In this document: piece after piece, positions 46,142 through 55,538 of the stretch | Layout: each line of letters begins with the position of its first letter | Numbering within the stretch: position 1 is the stretch's first letter | DNA from: Leisingera aquimarina DSM 24565 | Lineage (GTDB): Bacteria; Pseudomonadota; Alphaproteobacteria; Rhodobacterales; Rhodobacteraceae | Length of the DNA: 64,000 bases | Direction of reading: 5' to 3' | NCBI RefSeq assembly: GCF_000473165.1 | Contig: NZ_KI421504.1 | Coordinates: forward strand, 1,811,437 to 1,875,436 | Made by a program: the position numbers and the translations under genes | The notes under the pieces: model-generated | The model's database searches: none | What the model was told of the DNA's origin: nothing | The model's input: the letters and a program-made list of their open reading frames with translations, nothing else

Positions 46142-46305
46142 GATCATCACAGTCTTCTCTTCCCTGTGACCGGAGGCCGGCCCGTCCGTCATTCGAGCGA
46201 AGATGCCTTTCTCGCTCCAGCGCTTCCACCGGCTGTAAAGCGTTCACCGGGCTGACCGTATTCAGCAGGAGCGTCCCGCCAGCGCAATCCATTGCGGTTG
46301 ATGAA

Positions 46306-46355
46306 GGTTCGTCGGGAAAATGATTCACTGGATCGTTTTCTGATCCTCCTCACTC
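46306..46355 (+). repeat. Palindromic insert 9 (in IS5 transposase)
   Basis: An 11-bp stem with two G-U pairs: GAAAATGATTC (46316-46326) and GGATCGTTTTC (46330-46340), loop ACT. It lies between codons V-L-S-G and F-I-N-R-N. Arms differ from the others, so it may be a separate palindrome type. Confidence 0.7.
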
Positions 46356-46578
46356 CCGCTCAAAACGCGCCGGTCATCAACGCGAGGCTTGCCGTGGGAC
46401 CTGGGAAAGAAGGGTTCAAGACGCGCCATCTGCGCGTCGCCCAGCCAGAAAAGATCAGACATGCACACCGCTCGTTTTCGAGCTCTGAATCACACGGCAA
46501 ATCGGAAATCAATGCATCCTGACCCTAGGGGCGCAGAGCGGAGTAGGCTGCGCCATGCCAATGATAGGAGAACTGGTC

Positions 46579-47537
46579 ATGTCGTACTCACTCAATACGC
46601 CGAAATCTGTTCAATACGACCGCAGGCTTGTCCTTGCGATCGAGTTGAGCAGCAAGTTTTGGGTCCTGGCGGCACAAGTGCCTGGTCTGCCGCAATCTAA
46701 GACCAGAAATATGATCGCACCTGACAAGCCGGCCCTTGAAACGGCAATCGATGGGTATCGGACCCGTGCCGCCGCCGCTGGCTCTCGAGTCGATCGTGTG
46801 ATCGCGATTTATGAAGCTGGATGGTGCGGATTCTGGCTGGCGCGATGCGTCCGCGAGCGAACGGAGTTGATCTCCGAGCGGATCGGCCTGACCAGCCGGA
46901 TCGGCGCCGTCTGGCGGCATTAGGCGTCGAGGGTTGCAATCCGCTCCTCCAGAGCCGCCGGCATCGATTGGTGGATTCGCGCACCGGGCTCGGTGAGCCG
47001 CTGCCGCCGAACGCATTTGCAAAGATTGACCGGCTATTGAGCGGGCTCGAGCTCGTACTCAGCCAGGTCGCTCAACTGGAACGGGAGCGTGATGCCGTGG
47101 TTAAGGAACCCGCTGCGGATGAGGCCGGAAAAATGATCCAGCAGCTTTGCCGGTTGCGCGGTATGGGGGTGCAGAGTGCCACCGTGCTGGTGCGCGAAGC
47201 TTTCGTGCGCCGCTTTGCCAATGGCAAGGCGTTGGGATCGTATGCAGGCCTTACGGCGACGCCCTGCAACAGCGGCGGAGTGGAACGTGAGCAAGGGATC
47301 GGGAAAGCCGGAAACAGGCGGCTTAGAACGGCGATGGCCGAACTGGCGTGGCTCTGCCTGCGCTGCCAGCCCGGCGCCGCGCAGGTTACCCGGTTCCGGG
47401 AGCGAACAGGCCAGACCGGCCGGCGCGTGCGTAAGGTGATGATCGTTGCGCTTGCCCGAAAGCTGCTGATTGCCCTTTGGCGGTTTGCCACTGTTGGAGT
47501 GGTCCCGCAGGGAGCGGCCATGGAACCCGCCGGCTGA
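46579..47537 (+). pseudogene. IS110-family transposase with internal deletion and frameshift
   Basis: ATG 46579 (AGGAG upstream) reads SVQYDRRLVLAIELSSKFWV, IAIYEAGWCGFWLARCV and then RERTELISERIGLTSRIGAV. In full-length relatives a block with the KSDAIDAE motif stands between LARC and RERxELISERIG; it is gone, probably by recombination. At about 46915 one base is lost, and the next frame continues LAALGVEGCNPLL, then QLCRLRGMGVQSATVLVREAF, SYAGLTATPCNSGGVEREQG and RKLLIALWRFA to 47537. It cannot be active. Confidence 0.82.
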
Positions 47538-47931
47538 CAGTTAATGAGATCAGGCTGCATTGCAACGGCATGGCGGCTTGGTGGCCGAGGGAACGCCGCC
47601 GTTGTCCGGCGTGGCACAATAGATGCCGTTTTCGCAGAGTGGTGCCGTTCTTTTAGGGTTCTCCGGTCCCGAATACGGGACAGTGGTTGGGAGGCTGGTC
47701 CCGCCGGATGCGGGGTTTGCAGACAGGGGGCCGCCGAAACAGAGCTCACTTCGAGCGCCGATGAAGAAATTATACCATTGACGGAGACATCATCATGTGA
47801 GGCCGGACACACAGCTGCTTCAGACCAAGGCACAGGCCGCCTCAGCAAGGACTTGCTTTGCAGGAACCATCCACACAAGATATTCGCATGCTTCATGTAG
47901 CACGATCAGCATTGGGCACCGCAGGCCCCCC
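47538..47931. other. IS110 right flank, non-coding
   Basis: Probably the downstream end of the IS110 element and its junction with the chromosome. A hairpin GTCCCG-AATA-CGGGAC lies at 47666-47681, preceded by TTCTC and followed by AGTGG. No gene is seen. Confidence 0.45.
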
Positions 47932-48534
47932 TTACCATATCCGGCTTTTCGCATACTCCGTATAGCCGGCGTCATAGGCCTCGGCTTCGAACCCTGCTTC
48001 CTGCTCTTTCAGGAACTGGCCTGCGGTTGGCACGTCAGGGCGGCCTGCATCCGCATCCCACAGGCGCGCGCGCAAAATGGCCTTGGCGCATTGAAAGTAC
48101 AGCTCTTCGACGGTGATCACCGCCACCGTGGCAGGCCGCAGGCTCTTGCGCTCAAAGGCGGCGCGGGCGGTGTCATCCGCCGTCAGGAAGGCGGTGCCGT
48201 TCACCCGCACCACATTGTTGCTGCCTGGCACCATGAACATCAGGCTGACACGGCGGTCGCGCACGATGTTGCGCAGCGAATCAAGCCGGTTGTTGCCGCG
48301 CCAATCCGGCAGCCACAGGGTCTGCTCATCCGCGATATGCACCACCGGGCCGTCATCTCCGCGCGGGCTGGCGTCGGTGCCTTCGGGGCCAAGGGTGGAC
48401 AGCACCAGGAAGCGGGAGGCCTCAATCCAGCGCTGGTACAGAGGCGTCAGGCGGGTAGCGACTTTGCTCAGCGACCGCGGCACCGGGGTGCCGTAGATGT
48501 GCTCAAGTGTTTCGGTATCGGTGATTTTCTGCAT
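47932..48534 (-). CDS. FMN-dependent PPOX-type flavoprotein (pyridoxamine 5'-phosphate oxidase family)
   Basis: 200 aa, complete. Features: ASRFLVLSTLGPEGTDASPRGDDGPVVHI in the N-terminal barrel (FMN phosphate site), LPDWRGNNRLDSLRNIV, SLMFMVPGSNNVVRVNG, and a helical C-terminal part with KAILRARLWD. This is the pattern of the MSMEG_1061-type FMN-dependent PPOX family, whose members are often annotated as oxidases of unknown substrate. It is divergent from the AraC regulator gene, with only about 50-70 bp between starts, so that regulator probably controls it. Confidence 0.9.
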   Translation of the reverse strand: MQKITDTETLEHIYGTPVPRSLSKVATRLTPLYQRWIEASRFLVLSTLGPEGTDASPRGDDGPVVHIADEQTLWLPDWRGNNRLDSLRNIVRDRRVSLMFMVPGSNNVVRVNGTAFLTADDTARAAFERKSLRPATVAVITVEELYFQCAKAILRARLWDADAGRPDVPTAGQFLKEQEAGFEAEAYDAGYTEYAKSRIW

Positions 48535-48601
48535 GCTCTGGCCTCCTTTTGGGTGCAGGATATCTTGCCCTTCTGCGCCAATGGGGTCAGTTTTGGCTCA
48601 A

Positions 48602-49369
48602 ATGGGCCAGAATGCGGATATCCGCCGGCGGGGGTGGTCTTCGTCTGATGCGGTGCAGACGCTGCCGCATGGGGTGGCGTCTTATGCGCGCTGCTACAAA
48701 GACGGCTATGTCTCCAGCTGGCATGATCACCCGCGCCACCAGTTGGTTTATGCAGTGGCCGGGCTGATGATGGCTGAGGCCGATGGCACCAGCTGGGCGG
48801 TGCCTGCGGGGGCCGGGCTGATCGTGCCTGCGGCCATGCTGCATGAGATTCGGATGGTGGGAGAGGTGCAGCTGCAATCCTTGTACATTGATCCGGCGGA
48901 AACCGGCGCTGGGGCGATGGCGGTTTGCCGCGCGGTGACGGTCCCGCCGCTGCTGGCCGGGCTGATCAAGGCGCTTTGCTCGATGGGCAATCCCTGGCCG
49001 CTGCCGCCCCGGGCGCATCACCTGAGCCAGCTGATCCTGATCGAACTGGGGGCCGCGCCAGACACGCCGCTGGCCTTGCCGTACCCGCCTGACGTGCGGC
49101 TGCGCCGGGTGTGCGATGCGCTGATGGCGGATCCCGGCAATGTCCAGACAATTGACCATTGGGCGGCGCTGGCAGGAATGAGCCGCCGCTCGTTTACCCG
49201 GGCATTTCAGCGGCAGACCGGCCGCAGCTTCGGCCAGTGGCGGGAGCGGCTGCGTTGCCAGATCGCTTTACGGGCGCAGGCGCGGGGCGAGGAGATGGAC
49301 CGGGTCGCCCGCGATCTTGGCTATGCCAGCCGCTACGCGCTGCAGTCGATGATGCGGCGGCTGGTGTAG
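48602..49369 (+). CDS. AraC-family transcriptional regulator
   Basis: 255 aa from ATG 48602; ATG 48581 in the same frame is an alternative. N-terminal cupin: SSWHDHPRHQLVYAVAGLMMAEADG, then VPAGAGLIVPAAMLHEIRM. C-terminal AraC DNA-binding domain with two helix-turn-helices: IDHWAALAGMSRRSFTRAFQRQTGRSFGQW, then MDRVARDLGYASRYALQSMMRR. The effector is unknown. Divergent from the PPOX gene at 47932. Confidence 0.92.
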   Translation: MGQNADIRRRGWSSSDAVQTLPHGVASYARCYKDGYVSSWHDHPRHQLVYAVAGLMMAEADGTSWAVPAGAGLIVPAAMLHEIRMVGEVQLQSLYIDPAETGAGAMAVCRAVTVPPLLAGLIKALCSMGNPWPLPPRAHHLSQLILIELGAAPDTPLALPYPPDVRLRRVCDALMADPGNVQTIDHWAALAGMSRRSFTRAFQRQTGRSFGQWRERLRCQIALRAQARGEEMDRVARDLGYASRYALQSMMRRLV

Positions 49370-49522
49370 GCAGAACCGGCCGGTTGCCTTTTCACAACTC
49401 TTGCGGGATATGGGCCGGAATGGCCTTTTCCGGAGCCTGAACTGGCGCGTTTCAACTGCTAGCCGTTTATTTTTGGCTCGGCTCCGGATTCGGACTGTTG
49501 AGCATGAAATCCACGGAGTTAC

Positions 49523-49909
49523 ATGATGAAAAAGACTTTCCTTTTGTTGCCCTTGCTGGCCCTGGCTGCCTGCGGTGACGAATTCAGCTACCCGTCGCAG
49601 TTGGAAAAGCAGTCGCAGGCGGCAGCGCAGGCCGCCGCCACCCCGGTTGACCAGATCCTCCTTGAGCGCGGAGCAAGCATCAATGGCGGCACCTTCCAGG
49701 TGCTTGGTCCGGTGAAGACGTCGGTGGGCAAGCCAACCGCCTTCCATCCGGCGCCGACTGTTGCCGATGCGGAGCAGAAGCTGCGTATTGAGGCAGCAAA
49801 GCTGGGAGCAGACGCGGTGATCAATGCTGAGATCGGCGACGTTGGCATCTGCCCGCTCAGCTGGGGTTGCCGGGCTGCCAGCGGCACTGCGGTCAGGCTG
49901 AGCTACTGA
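49523..49909 (+). CDS. Small lipoprotein
   Basis: 128 aa (or 127 from ATG 49526). A lipoprotein signal (KKTFLLLPLLALAAC) with lipobox L-A-A-C at residues 14-17 gives a lipid-anchored mature protein. The mature part has an Ala/Gln-rich helix (KQSQAAAQAAATP) and then a YbjQ-like ending: EQKLRIEAAKLGADAVINAEIG, CPLSWGCRAASGTAVRL, with two cysteines likely bonded. No function is known to me. The ribosome site is GGAG before the start. Confidence 0.8.
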   Translation: MMKKTFLLLPLLALAACGDEFSYPSQLEKQSQAAAQAAATPVDQILLERGASINGGTFQVLGPVKTSVGKPTAFHPAPTVADAEQKLRIEAAKLGADAVINAEIGDVGICPLSWGCRAASGTAVRLSY

Positions 49910-50061
49910 TGCAAAGGCAGCGGCATCAGGATGCTGCCGCACGCATGAATTTTATGGAACCGCTGCCCGGAAGGGCGGCGGTTTCCCGTATTGATTTCCA
50001 TAATCGCACTGCGGGCGGCGATGTGGCAGGTTGCGCCGGAATTGAGGTGAGTGAGGCAGCC

Positions 50062-51228
50062 ATGAAATTCATCCGCGATGTGATTGCGCAGTTGGAAACC
50101 CCGCGCGAGGCGCGGCCCTTGGGCAGCGGCTGGCTGTCGGGAACCATGGCGCTGCTGGCTGCTGTCACAGGGCTGCTGCTGGTGCTGCTGCGCTGGTACC
50201 CCGAGACGTTCTCGTATCCGCAGCTCGGTTTTATACATTCCAGCGGCTATGTTACAGCCTTTCTGCGCTTTGTGCTGCTGGCGGGTTACGCTCTGTCCTT
50301 GCTGAGCCTGATCCTGAGCCGCCAGAAGGCGCTGGGCTGGGCGGCCTTGGGCTTGTCAGTTGTGGCTTCTTTGATGGCGACGGCGCAACCGCAGCACGCA
50401 GGTGGCACTCCGCAGAGCCTTTATTTCGGGCTTGACTACTTCATCGTCAACGTTCTGCTGGTCGGCTTTCTGTTTGTACCGCTGGAACGGTTCTTTGCAG
50501 CGCGGCGCGAGCAGACGGTTTTCCGCACCGAATGGCGCGAGGACATGTTCTATTATCTTGTCAGCTCAATGCTGGTGCAGGTGCTGACCTTCCTGACACT
50601 GGCGCCTGCAAACTATGTCAATGCGAACGCGGATCTGGAGGGCATCCGCGCCCATATCACCAATCTGCCGTTTGCGGTGCAGGTGCTGATCGTGATGGCG
50701 GCAACGGATTTCGTTCAGTACTGGGTGCACCGGGCTTTTCATACGTTTCCGGCGCTGTGGCATTTCCATGCCATCCACCATTCCGCCAAGAAAATGGACT
50801 GGCTGGCCGGCGCACGGATGCATTTCATCGAAATCGCGGTGCTGCGCGGGCTGACGGCGGTGCCGATGTTTACGCTGGGCTTCAAACCGGAAGCGATCCA
50901 GGGCTATCTGCTGATCGTCTATTTCTACTCCAGCTTCATCCACGCCAATATCGGCTGGAAGCTTGGGTCCCTGGAGCGGTTCCTGGTCACCCCGCGCTAT
51001 CACCACTGGCATCACGGCAGCGAGCGGGCGGCGATCGACATCAACTATGCCTCTCATTTTCCGCTCTATGACTGGCTGTTCGGCACCCATCACCTGCCGG
51101 AGGAAGCCTGGCCATCAAAATACGGGGTGGCTGGGGATACGGTGCCAAACGGCTACTGGCGGCAGTTCCTGTATCCGTTCAATCGGAAACGCTGGAAAAA
51201 GCGGCAGGACAGCGGCGGACAGGGCTGA
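50062..51228 (+). CDS. Sterol desaturase/fatty acid hydroxylase family membrane protein
   Basis: 388 aa from ATG 50062, with GTGAGGCAG upstream. About eight membrane helices. The di-iron histidine clusters are clear: HRAFH (HxxxH), HAIHHS (HxxHH) and HHWHHG (HxxHH), with an extra HH in FGTHHLP. These enzymes use two iron atoms and oxygen to hydroxylate or desaturate lipids. The substrate is unknown; hopanoid, carotenoid or fatty-acid chains are all possible. The first 130 residues are an added membrane part not found in short family members. Confidence 0.9.
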   Translation: MKFIRDVIAQLETPREARPLGSGWLSGTMALLAAVTGLLLVLLRWYPETFSYPQLGFIHSSGYVTAFLRFVLLAGYALSLLSLILSRQKALGWAALGLSVVASLMATAQPQHAGGTPQSLYFGLDYFIVNVLLVGFLFVPLERFFAARREQTVFRTEWREDMFYYLVSSMLVQVLTFLTLAPANYVNANADLEGIRAHITNLPFAVQVLIVMAATDFVQYWVHRAFHTFPALWHFHAIHHSAKKMDWLAGARMHFIEIAVLRGLTAVPMFTLGFKPEAIQGYLLIVYFYSSFIHANIGWKLGSLERFLVTPRYHHWHHGSERAAIDINYASHFPLYDWLFGTHHLPEEAWPSKYGVAGDTVPNGYWRQFLYPFNRKRWKKRQDSGGQG

Positions 51229-51231
51229 GTT

Positions 51232-51585
51232 TCAGAGGCTCTTGCCATCAAAAATCTCCACCGGCAGGTGCAAAGTATCCGATCCGCCGATGCACCCCAG
51301 GTTGATACGGTAAGTGCCGGGCGACAGGCGCGGCTCGACAAAGGTGTGGATGCCGCAGATGCCGCAGAAATGGTGCTGCGCCGCCATTGTGCCGAACCTG
51401 TAAGTCTTCAGCACATCGCCAGCCGCGGTGATTTCCATGTCATCTTGCACCACCTTGAACCGGGTCAGATAGGCGGTCTTACGGATGCAAATTGAGCAGT
51501 CGCATTGCATCGCGCAGGTGATTTCCGGCCCACGAAAGGAAAATCGGACAGCGCCGCAATGGCAGCTGCCGGAGTAGGTTTTCAT
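51232..51585 (-). CDS. GFA (glutathione-dependent formaldehyde-activating enzyme-like) family protein
   Basis: 117 aa from ATG 51585. The zinc-binding Cys pattern is complete: GSCHCGAV, CDCSICIRK and FCGICGIHTF. The fold binds zinc and, in some members, glutathione. The in-frame start at 51618 is less likely. It converges on the desaturase gene, the two stops being 3 bp apart. The reaction is not established for most members of the family. Confidence 0.92.
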   Translation of the reverse strand: MKTYSGSCHCGAVRFSFRGPEITCAMQCDCSICIRKTAYLTRFKVVQDDMEITAAGDVLKTYRFGTMAAQHHFCGICGIHTFVEPRLSPGTYRINLGCIGGSDTLHLPVEIFDGKSL

Positions 51586-51678
51586 GGCTTGCCTCTGTTT
51601 GTTGGGGGAACAGAGCAAGCTTGGCAGGGCAGCCGCGTCCTGTGCAAGCGGTTTGTGCGGTTTTGACGCCGCTCGGCC

Positions 51679-52314
51679 TCAGGCGGCAATTCCGTGCGGG
51701 CCGTGGCGGATAATGGCCCATTGGCCATAGCTGTCATCCAATTCCAACTTGATCGCCGCGGTGGATTTGGTGGAGCCGCTGCCAATCTCGGCCAGGGTGA
51801 ACTCAATGCCGCCGGGGATGTCGATGCGGACCCGGTGCTCGCCGCCGCCATGCGGGGCCTGGATCGGGCGGCCGGTCGCGTGCAACAGGTTCTCGATGTC
51901 CACTTTGGCGGTGCGGTTTTCGATGTCGGCCTGATAGTCGATCCGCTTGATCAACGTTTCGTGCACAGTGTCGCACATGGCGCGGAACACCCACCAGTGG
52001 GTGGCTTCTTCATCCGTTTCGCCGCCGAGCATCACAGTGGAAAGCGCTTCGTGCTGAGCGTCGCTGGCACGGTCGTCGACAATCAGCTGCAATGCACCCT
52101 TGCCCTCGAAGATCGGGCCTGGCCAAGCGTAAAGAACGGCGGCGCGGGTGCCAGTGAGGTCGATCTCGCCGAAATGGCCCTTGTCTATGTGGATCACCTC
52201 GAACCCGGTGCAATTGCCATGGGTGGGCAGATCCTCGAACTGGCAGGGGCAGCCGTAGTTGCAGTTACAGTTCCCGAAGCTGCGGCCTTCGATGTACCAA
52301 TCCACATGCGTCAT
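51679..52314 (-). CDS. DUF1326 domain protein
   Basis: 211 aa from ATG 52314. Typical start of the family: WYIEGRSFGNCNCNYGCPCQFEDLPTHGNCTG with five clustered cysteines, then GHFGEIDLTGTRAAVLYAWPGPIFEG and the C-terminal GEHRVRIDIPGGIEFTLAEIGSG. Function unknown; the Cys cluster suggests metal binding. It is transcribed in the same direction as the GFA gene, 93 bp upstream of it, so both zinc-type proteins may be one unit. Confidence 0.9.
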   Translation of the reverse strand: MTHVDWYIEGRSFGNCNCNYGCPCQFEDLPTHGNCTGFEVIHIDKGHFGEIDLTGTRAAVLYAWPGPIFEGKGALQLIVDDRASDAQHEALSTVMLGGETDEEATHWWVFRAMCDTVHETLIKRIDYQADIENRTAKVDIENLLHATGRPIQAPHGGGEHRVRIDIPGGIEFTLAEIGSGSTKSTAAIKLELDDSYGQWAIIRHGPHGIAA

Positions 52315-52499
52315 GACTGTCTCCTCCGGTTCTGCTGCCAACTGGGATGCGCGGTGCCGCGCGTCGCAAGTGTAACATAAAACCGGCGTCTTTGCCGGAT
52401 AGCGGGTCAGGGGCGGCCCGGCGCTGCTGCTGTGCTTGGAAAACTGGCGATCATAGGCAAGCGTGAAACCGTAGGTGTGGACCGACACGACGGAGGTGA

Positions 52500-52649
52500 C
52501 CGTCAGGTTGGCTGCGCTATGGCTTTCAGCAGAGCAACGCGCTGGCGGGTGTGGACGTGGTCTGGACCTCCCAGCGGGTGCTGGGGCAGGCCGGGCAATG
52601 GCTGCGGCAGCATCTGCTGAAGCTGCCGCAGGAAGCCTGGTGGGGCTGA
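52500..52649 (+). pseudogene. Possible 3' remnant of an unknown gene
   Basis: An open frame without start: WLRYGFQQSNALAGVDVVW, then SQRVLGQAGQWLRQHLLKLP and a stop at 52647. Codon use looks coding and the helical end looks real, but the upstream part is absent and no family is recognised. Confidence 0.35.
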
Positions 52650-52655
52650 GAGCGG

Positions 52656-53363
52656 TTAGTTGTTTTGCTTTCTACGGGCAACCGTTGCCGCCATCGCATC
52701 CCTTTGTGGGCGAATTCTGGACGTATCCCAATCCGTGGCCAGATGCCTGCGCCCTTCTTCGATGATGTTCATAGCAGCTTCATGTTTTCGTTGAGAAATG
52801 TAGATTGCAGCGATTTGCTCCAATACTCCATGATAGGGCGCAGGCTGGTCGAGAGGTGCGGGTCGGAACTCTTCAAGACGTTGCAGGAGCCTTGCAAGTT
52901 TTGGGTCTCCCTTACCCATTTGAACCTGAAGGTTTTCGAGGCTGCTGATCAGGCTTTGCTTGTGCACATTGTTTTCTGCTCCCGTTTTGGGATGGGTCTC
53001 AATTGCTGCGATCAGATGCGCATCGGCTTTGTTCAGTTGCCCGTCCCTCATTTCGATCCGGGCCATAGCAGCTGATAGCTCCCAAGCGGCTGCTTTTACA
53101 GCGGGACTTGCATCGTTCACCGATGCTTGCACTTTCGCTGCAATGCTGCGGGCCTCATCAAGCTTGTCGACGTCCAAAAGCAGGTACAGAAAGCTGACGG
53201 TATGAGCCACGTGTTCCGGACTTGTGGGCTGGGTAGAGCCTAGCCGGACGGCCTCACGAAAAAGAAGTTCCGCTTCTTCGTAGTTTTCAGGATACTCCAA
53301 AGTTTCCAAAGCCTCTTTGGCCTTGGAGTAGAGGCGCTTGGCTTCGCTGAATACTGCGGTCAT
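52656..53363 (-). CDS. TPR-like helical protein of unknown function
   Basis: 235 aa from ATG 53363. Entirely helical with TPR-type pairs: SEAKRLYSKAKEALETLEYPEN, YEEAELLFREAVRLGS, HVAHTVSFLYLLLDVDKLDEARSIAAKV, and HGVLEQIAAIYISQRKHEAAMNII. No signal or membrane segment. Codon use is less GC-biased than in the neighbours, which suggests recent acquisition. Function unknown. Confidence 0.7.
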   Translation of the reverse strand: MTAVFSEAKRLYSKAKEALETLEYPENYEEAELLFREAVRLGSTQPTSPEHVAHTVSFLYLLLDVDKLDEARSIAAKVQASVNDASPAVKAAAWELSAAMARIEMRDGQLNKADAHLIAAIETHPKTGAENNVHKQSLISSLENLQVQMGKGDPKLARLLQRLEEFRPAPLDQPAPYHGVLEQIAAIYISQRKHEAAMNIIEEGRRHLATDWDTSRIRPQRDAMAATVARRKQNN

Positions 53364-53606
53364 AAATTTGGTCTCCAAGAAATTGGCGCCACTATCCAAG
53401 CGACCTCAGGCATCTTTGGGGCAAAGTTCGGGTGGTCCCGAGACCTGTGTTGGTGGAGGTCTGCAGGTATCGCTGTGGCAGTCCGGCCTTTAGCACTTTG
53501 CAAGATGAGATCATAAACACACCCGCCCGCCCGCCATCCGTCCTGGCCCTCTTGCTTTCGCCGGCCCTTGTGGTAGCAGAGCACAAGCAGAATTCGAGGG
53601 GCCGTT

Positions 53607-54680
53607 ATGGACGATCTTAAAGCCAAATACCTGGGTCAGATTGCAGAGGCCGCGGACGAGTCCGTACTGGAAGCGATCCGCCTTGCCGCTGTCGGCAAGA
53701 AGGGCGAAGTGGCGCTGAAGATGCGCGAGCTGGGTAAGATGACCCCGGAAGAACGTCAGGTCGCAGGCCCGGCGCTGAACGCGTTGAAGGATGAGATCAA
53801 CTCGGCCCTGGCGGCCAAGAAATCCGGGCTGGAAGATGCCGCCCTGGATGAGCGCCTGCGCACCGAATGGCTGGACGTCACTCTGCCGTCGCGCCCGTCG
53901 CGTCAGGGCAGCCTGCATCCGATCAGCCAGGTGCAGGAAGAGATCACCGCGATCTTTGCCGAGCTGGGCTTTTCCGTGGCCGAAGGCCCGCGGATTGACA
54001 CCGACTGGTACAACTTCGATGCGCTGAACATCCCTGGCCACCACCCGGCGCGCGCCGAGATGGACACGTTCTATATGCACCGCGCGGAAGGCGACGACCG
54101 CCCGCCGCATGTGCTGCGCACCCATACCTCGCCGGTGCAGATCCGCTCGATGGAGAAGATGGGCGCGCCGCTGCGCATCATCTGTCCCGGCGGCGTTTAC
54201 CGGGCCGATTACGACCAGACCCACACGCCGATGTTCCACCAGGTCGAAGGCCTGGCGCTGGACAAGGACATCTCGATGGCGAACCTCAAGTGGGTGCTGG
54301 AGGAATTCGTCAAATCCTTCTTCGAGGTGGACGACGTCGAGCTGCGCTTTCGCGCCTCGCATTTCCCCTTCACCGAGCCGTCGGCCGAGGTCGACATCCG
54401 CTGCTCCTGGGAGGGCGGTGCGCTGAAGATCGGCGAGGGCGATGACTGGATGGAAATCCTCGGCTCCGGCATGGTGCACCCCAAGGTGATTGCGGCCGGC
54501 GGCATCGACCCGGAGATCTATCAGGGCTTTGCCTTCGGCATCGGCATCGACCGCCTGGCGATGCTGAAATACGGCATCCCCGACCTGCGCGCCTTCTTTG
54601 ACAGCGACCTGCGCTGGCTGCGCCACTACGGCTTCCAGAGCCTGGACATGCCGGCGCTGCATGGCGGTTTGTCGCGGTGA
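53607..54680 (+). CDS. pheS: Phenylalanyl-tRNA synthetase alpha subunit
   Basis: 357 aa, full length. The N-terminal coiled coil is followed by the class II catalytic core: [10 protein letters not shown], motif 2 [12 protein letters not shown], the [10 protein letters not shown] segment and motif 3 [22 protein letters not shown]. With PheT it forms the alpha2beta2 enzyme that charges tRNA-Phe. The stop overlaps the next start (GTGA at 54677). pheT lies 1.8 kb downstream, separated by two genes and a palindromic element. Confidence 0.97.
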   Translation: MDDLKAKYLGQIAEAADESVLEAIRLAAVGKKGEVALKMRELGKMTPEERQVAGPALNALKDEINSALAAKKSGLEDAALDERLRTEWLDVTLPSRPSRQGSLHPISQVQEEITAIFAELGFSVAEGPRIDTDWYNFDALNIPGHHPARAEMDTFYMHRAEGDDRPPHVLRTHTSPVQIRSMEKMGAPLRIICPGGVYRADYDQTHTPMFHQVEGLALDKDISMANLKWVLEEFVKSFFEVDDVELRFRASHFPFTEPSAEVDIRCSWEGGALKIGEGDDWMEILGSGMVHPKVIAAGGIDPEIYQGFAFGIGIDRLAMLKYGIPDLRAFFDSDLRWLRHYGFQSLDMPALHGGLSR

Positions 54681-55240
54681 GCGAAAAGAGGTGGGGGTTT
54701 ACTGAAGTTAGCAGTGGCCGCTACCTCTGTCAGGAGCATGGCGGGTATTGTGACGCTAGTGATAGCTATCTGAACAAATGCCCGATTTGCACGCCGGGGG
54801 ACGAGGCATCCAAAGTCTACAATCCAGTTCAGAGACTTCTTCGTGTTATAAACGGATTGCAAGAACGCTCGAAAAGAAACCTTACTCTGGCCACGAGTGT
54901 TTTTGGGGGGCTGAGTGTTCTCAAATTACTTCAGAGGGCAGTTCCGGCTGAAGAGGCGCTTGACGGGTACTCATTGTTTTTCACCGGTGAGGTATCGGGT
55001 GGTTTCCTCGTCATTACGGCATTGTTTTTGCTCTTGGCGATAGCGCTTTTCGCCGCCTCTATGGCTCAAGTCACCGTTGTGGAGAAAGACTGGGTACCGG
55101 CAAAAACCATTTCTGAATGGGAGCATTTCCTAGCAGCAAAACTGGGAAACATGGAGTTTCTGCATAGGTGGGCAGGGAGAAGCTTTGTAATTAGCGTCTT
55201 GGTTTTTGCTGCTGCGATTTTGCTTCAGTTTCTCTGCTAG
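54677..55240 (+). CDS. Zinc-ribbon membrane protein of unknown function
   Basis: 187 aa from GTG 54677, overlapping the pheS stop by four bases, so translation may be coupled. The start has a metal-type pattern, C18-QEHGGYC, then CPIC ([14 protein letters not shown]). Three membrane helices follow (about residues 75-92, 108-131 and 168-186). Base composition is lower in GC than pheS and pheT, which suggests insertion into the operon. Function unknown. Confidence 0.65.
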   Translation: MSEKRWGFTEVSSGRYLCQEHGGYCDASDSYLNKCPICTPGDEASKVYNPVQRLLRVINGLQERSKRNLTLATSVFGGLSVLKLLQRAVPAEEALDGYSLFFTGEVSGGFLVITALFLLLAIALFAASMAQVTVVEKDWVPAKTISEWEHFLAAKLGNMEFLHRWAGRSFVISVLVFAAAILLQFLC

Positions 55241-55328
55241 GTGCGAGTTCACTGATCCGCGCTGTGGTGCGAAATATGAGGGCTGTGAAGGTTTTTCAGA
55301 ATCAGCGCGGAATCAAGGCCGAGAGGCC

Positions 55329-55469
55329 GCCGCGCCATCGCCTGACCGCCCGCACGGGCAGGCGATTTGGGGCCGCCAGCGCAAAGCTTGATATTCTACG
55401 GGTTTGGCCGGCATAAACTGCCAAACACAAACGTTGGATCGCCAGCCCGCGGTCAGGCGATGGCGCGGC
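55329..55469. repeat. MITE-like element: 141 bp with perfect 21-bp inverted repeats
   Basis: Left arm 55329-55349, right arm 55449-55469, exact reverse complements, each containing GCGCCATCGCCTGACCG. About 99 bp lie between, with no coding. The inner left side adds a second hairpin (GCCTG...CAGGC). It sits between the inserted membrane protein and the hydrolase gene. Confidence 0.75.
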
Positions 55470-55538
55470 TTGCAGGCTCCTGTTGATCCCACAAACATGT
55501 GACGTGACACTTGGCCTTCCTTGGCTAATCTCGGGCAA

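Larger units (their letters stand above)
45547..46462 (-). pseudogene. IS5-family transposase with four palindromic inserts and a frameshift
   Basis: Read on the minus strand from ATG 46462: SDLFWLGDAQMARLEPFFPR, HGKPRVDDRRVLSG | insert 9 | FINRNGLRWRDAPAEYG (then a small shift), KTVMI | insert 8 | DATYLKAHRTAT, GRGRLI-type block | insert 7 | GRTKGGMNTKLHAICDRQGRP, LFITAG | insert 6 | VSDDIGARALLSSLPKAGWLLGDRGYDA, then a one-base shift at about 45745 before the end CIPGRKQRKK...VIYWL seen in the next frame. DDE residues can be traced but the gene is dead. The stretch 45304-45546 is the IS tail or flank, nothing coded. Confidence 0.85.

Noticed and set aside
53511-54662. 383-codon minus-strand frame over pheS
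   Set aside because: Shadow of pheS, which shows class II synthetase motifs on the plus strand.
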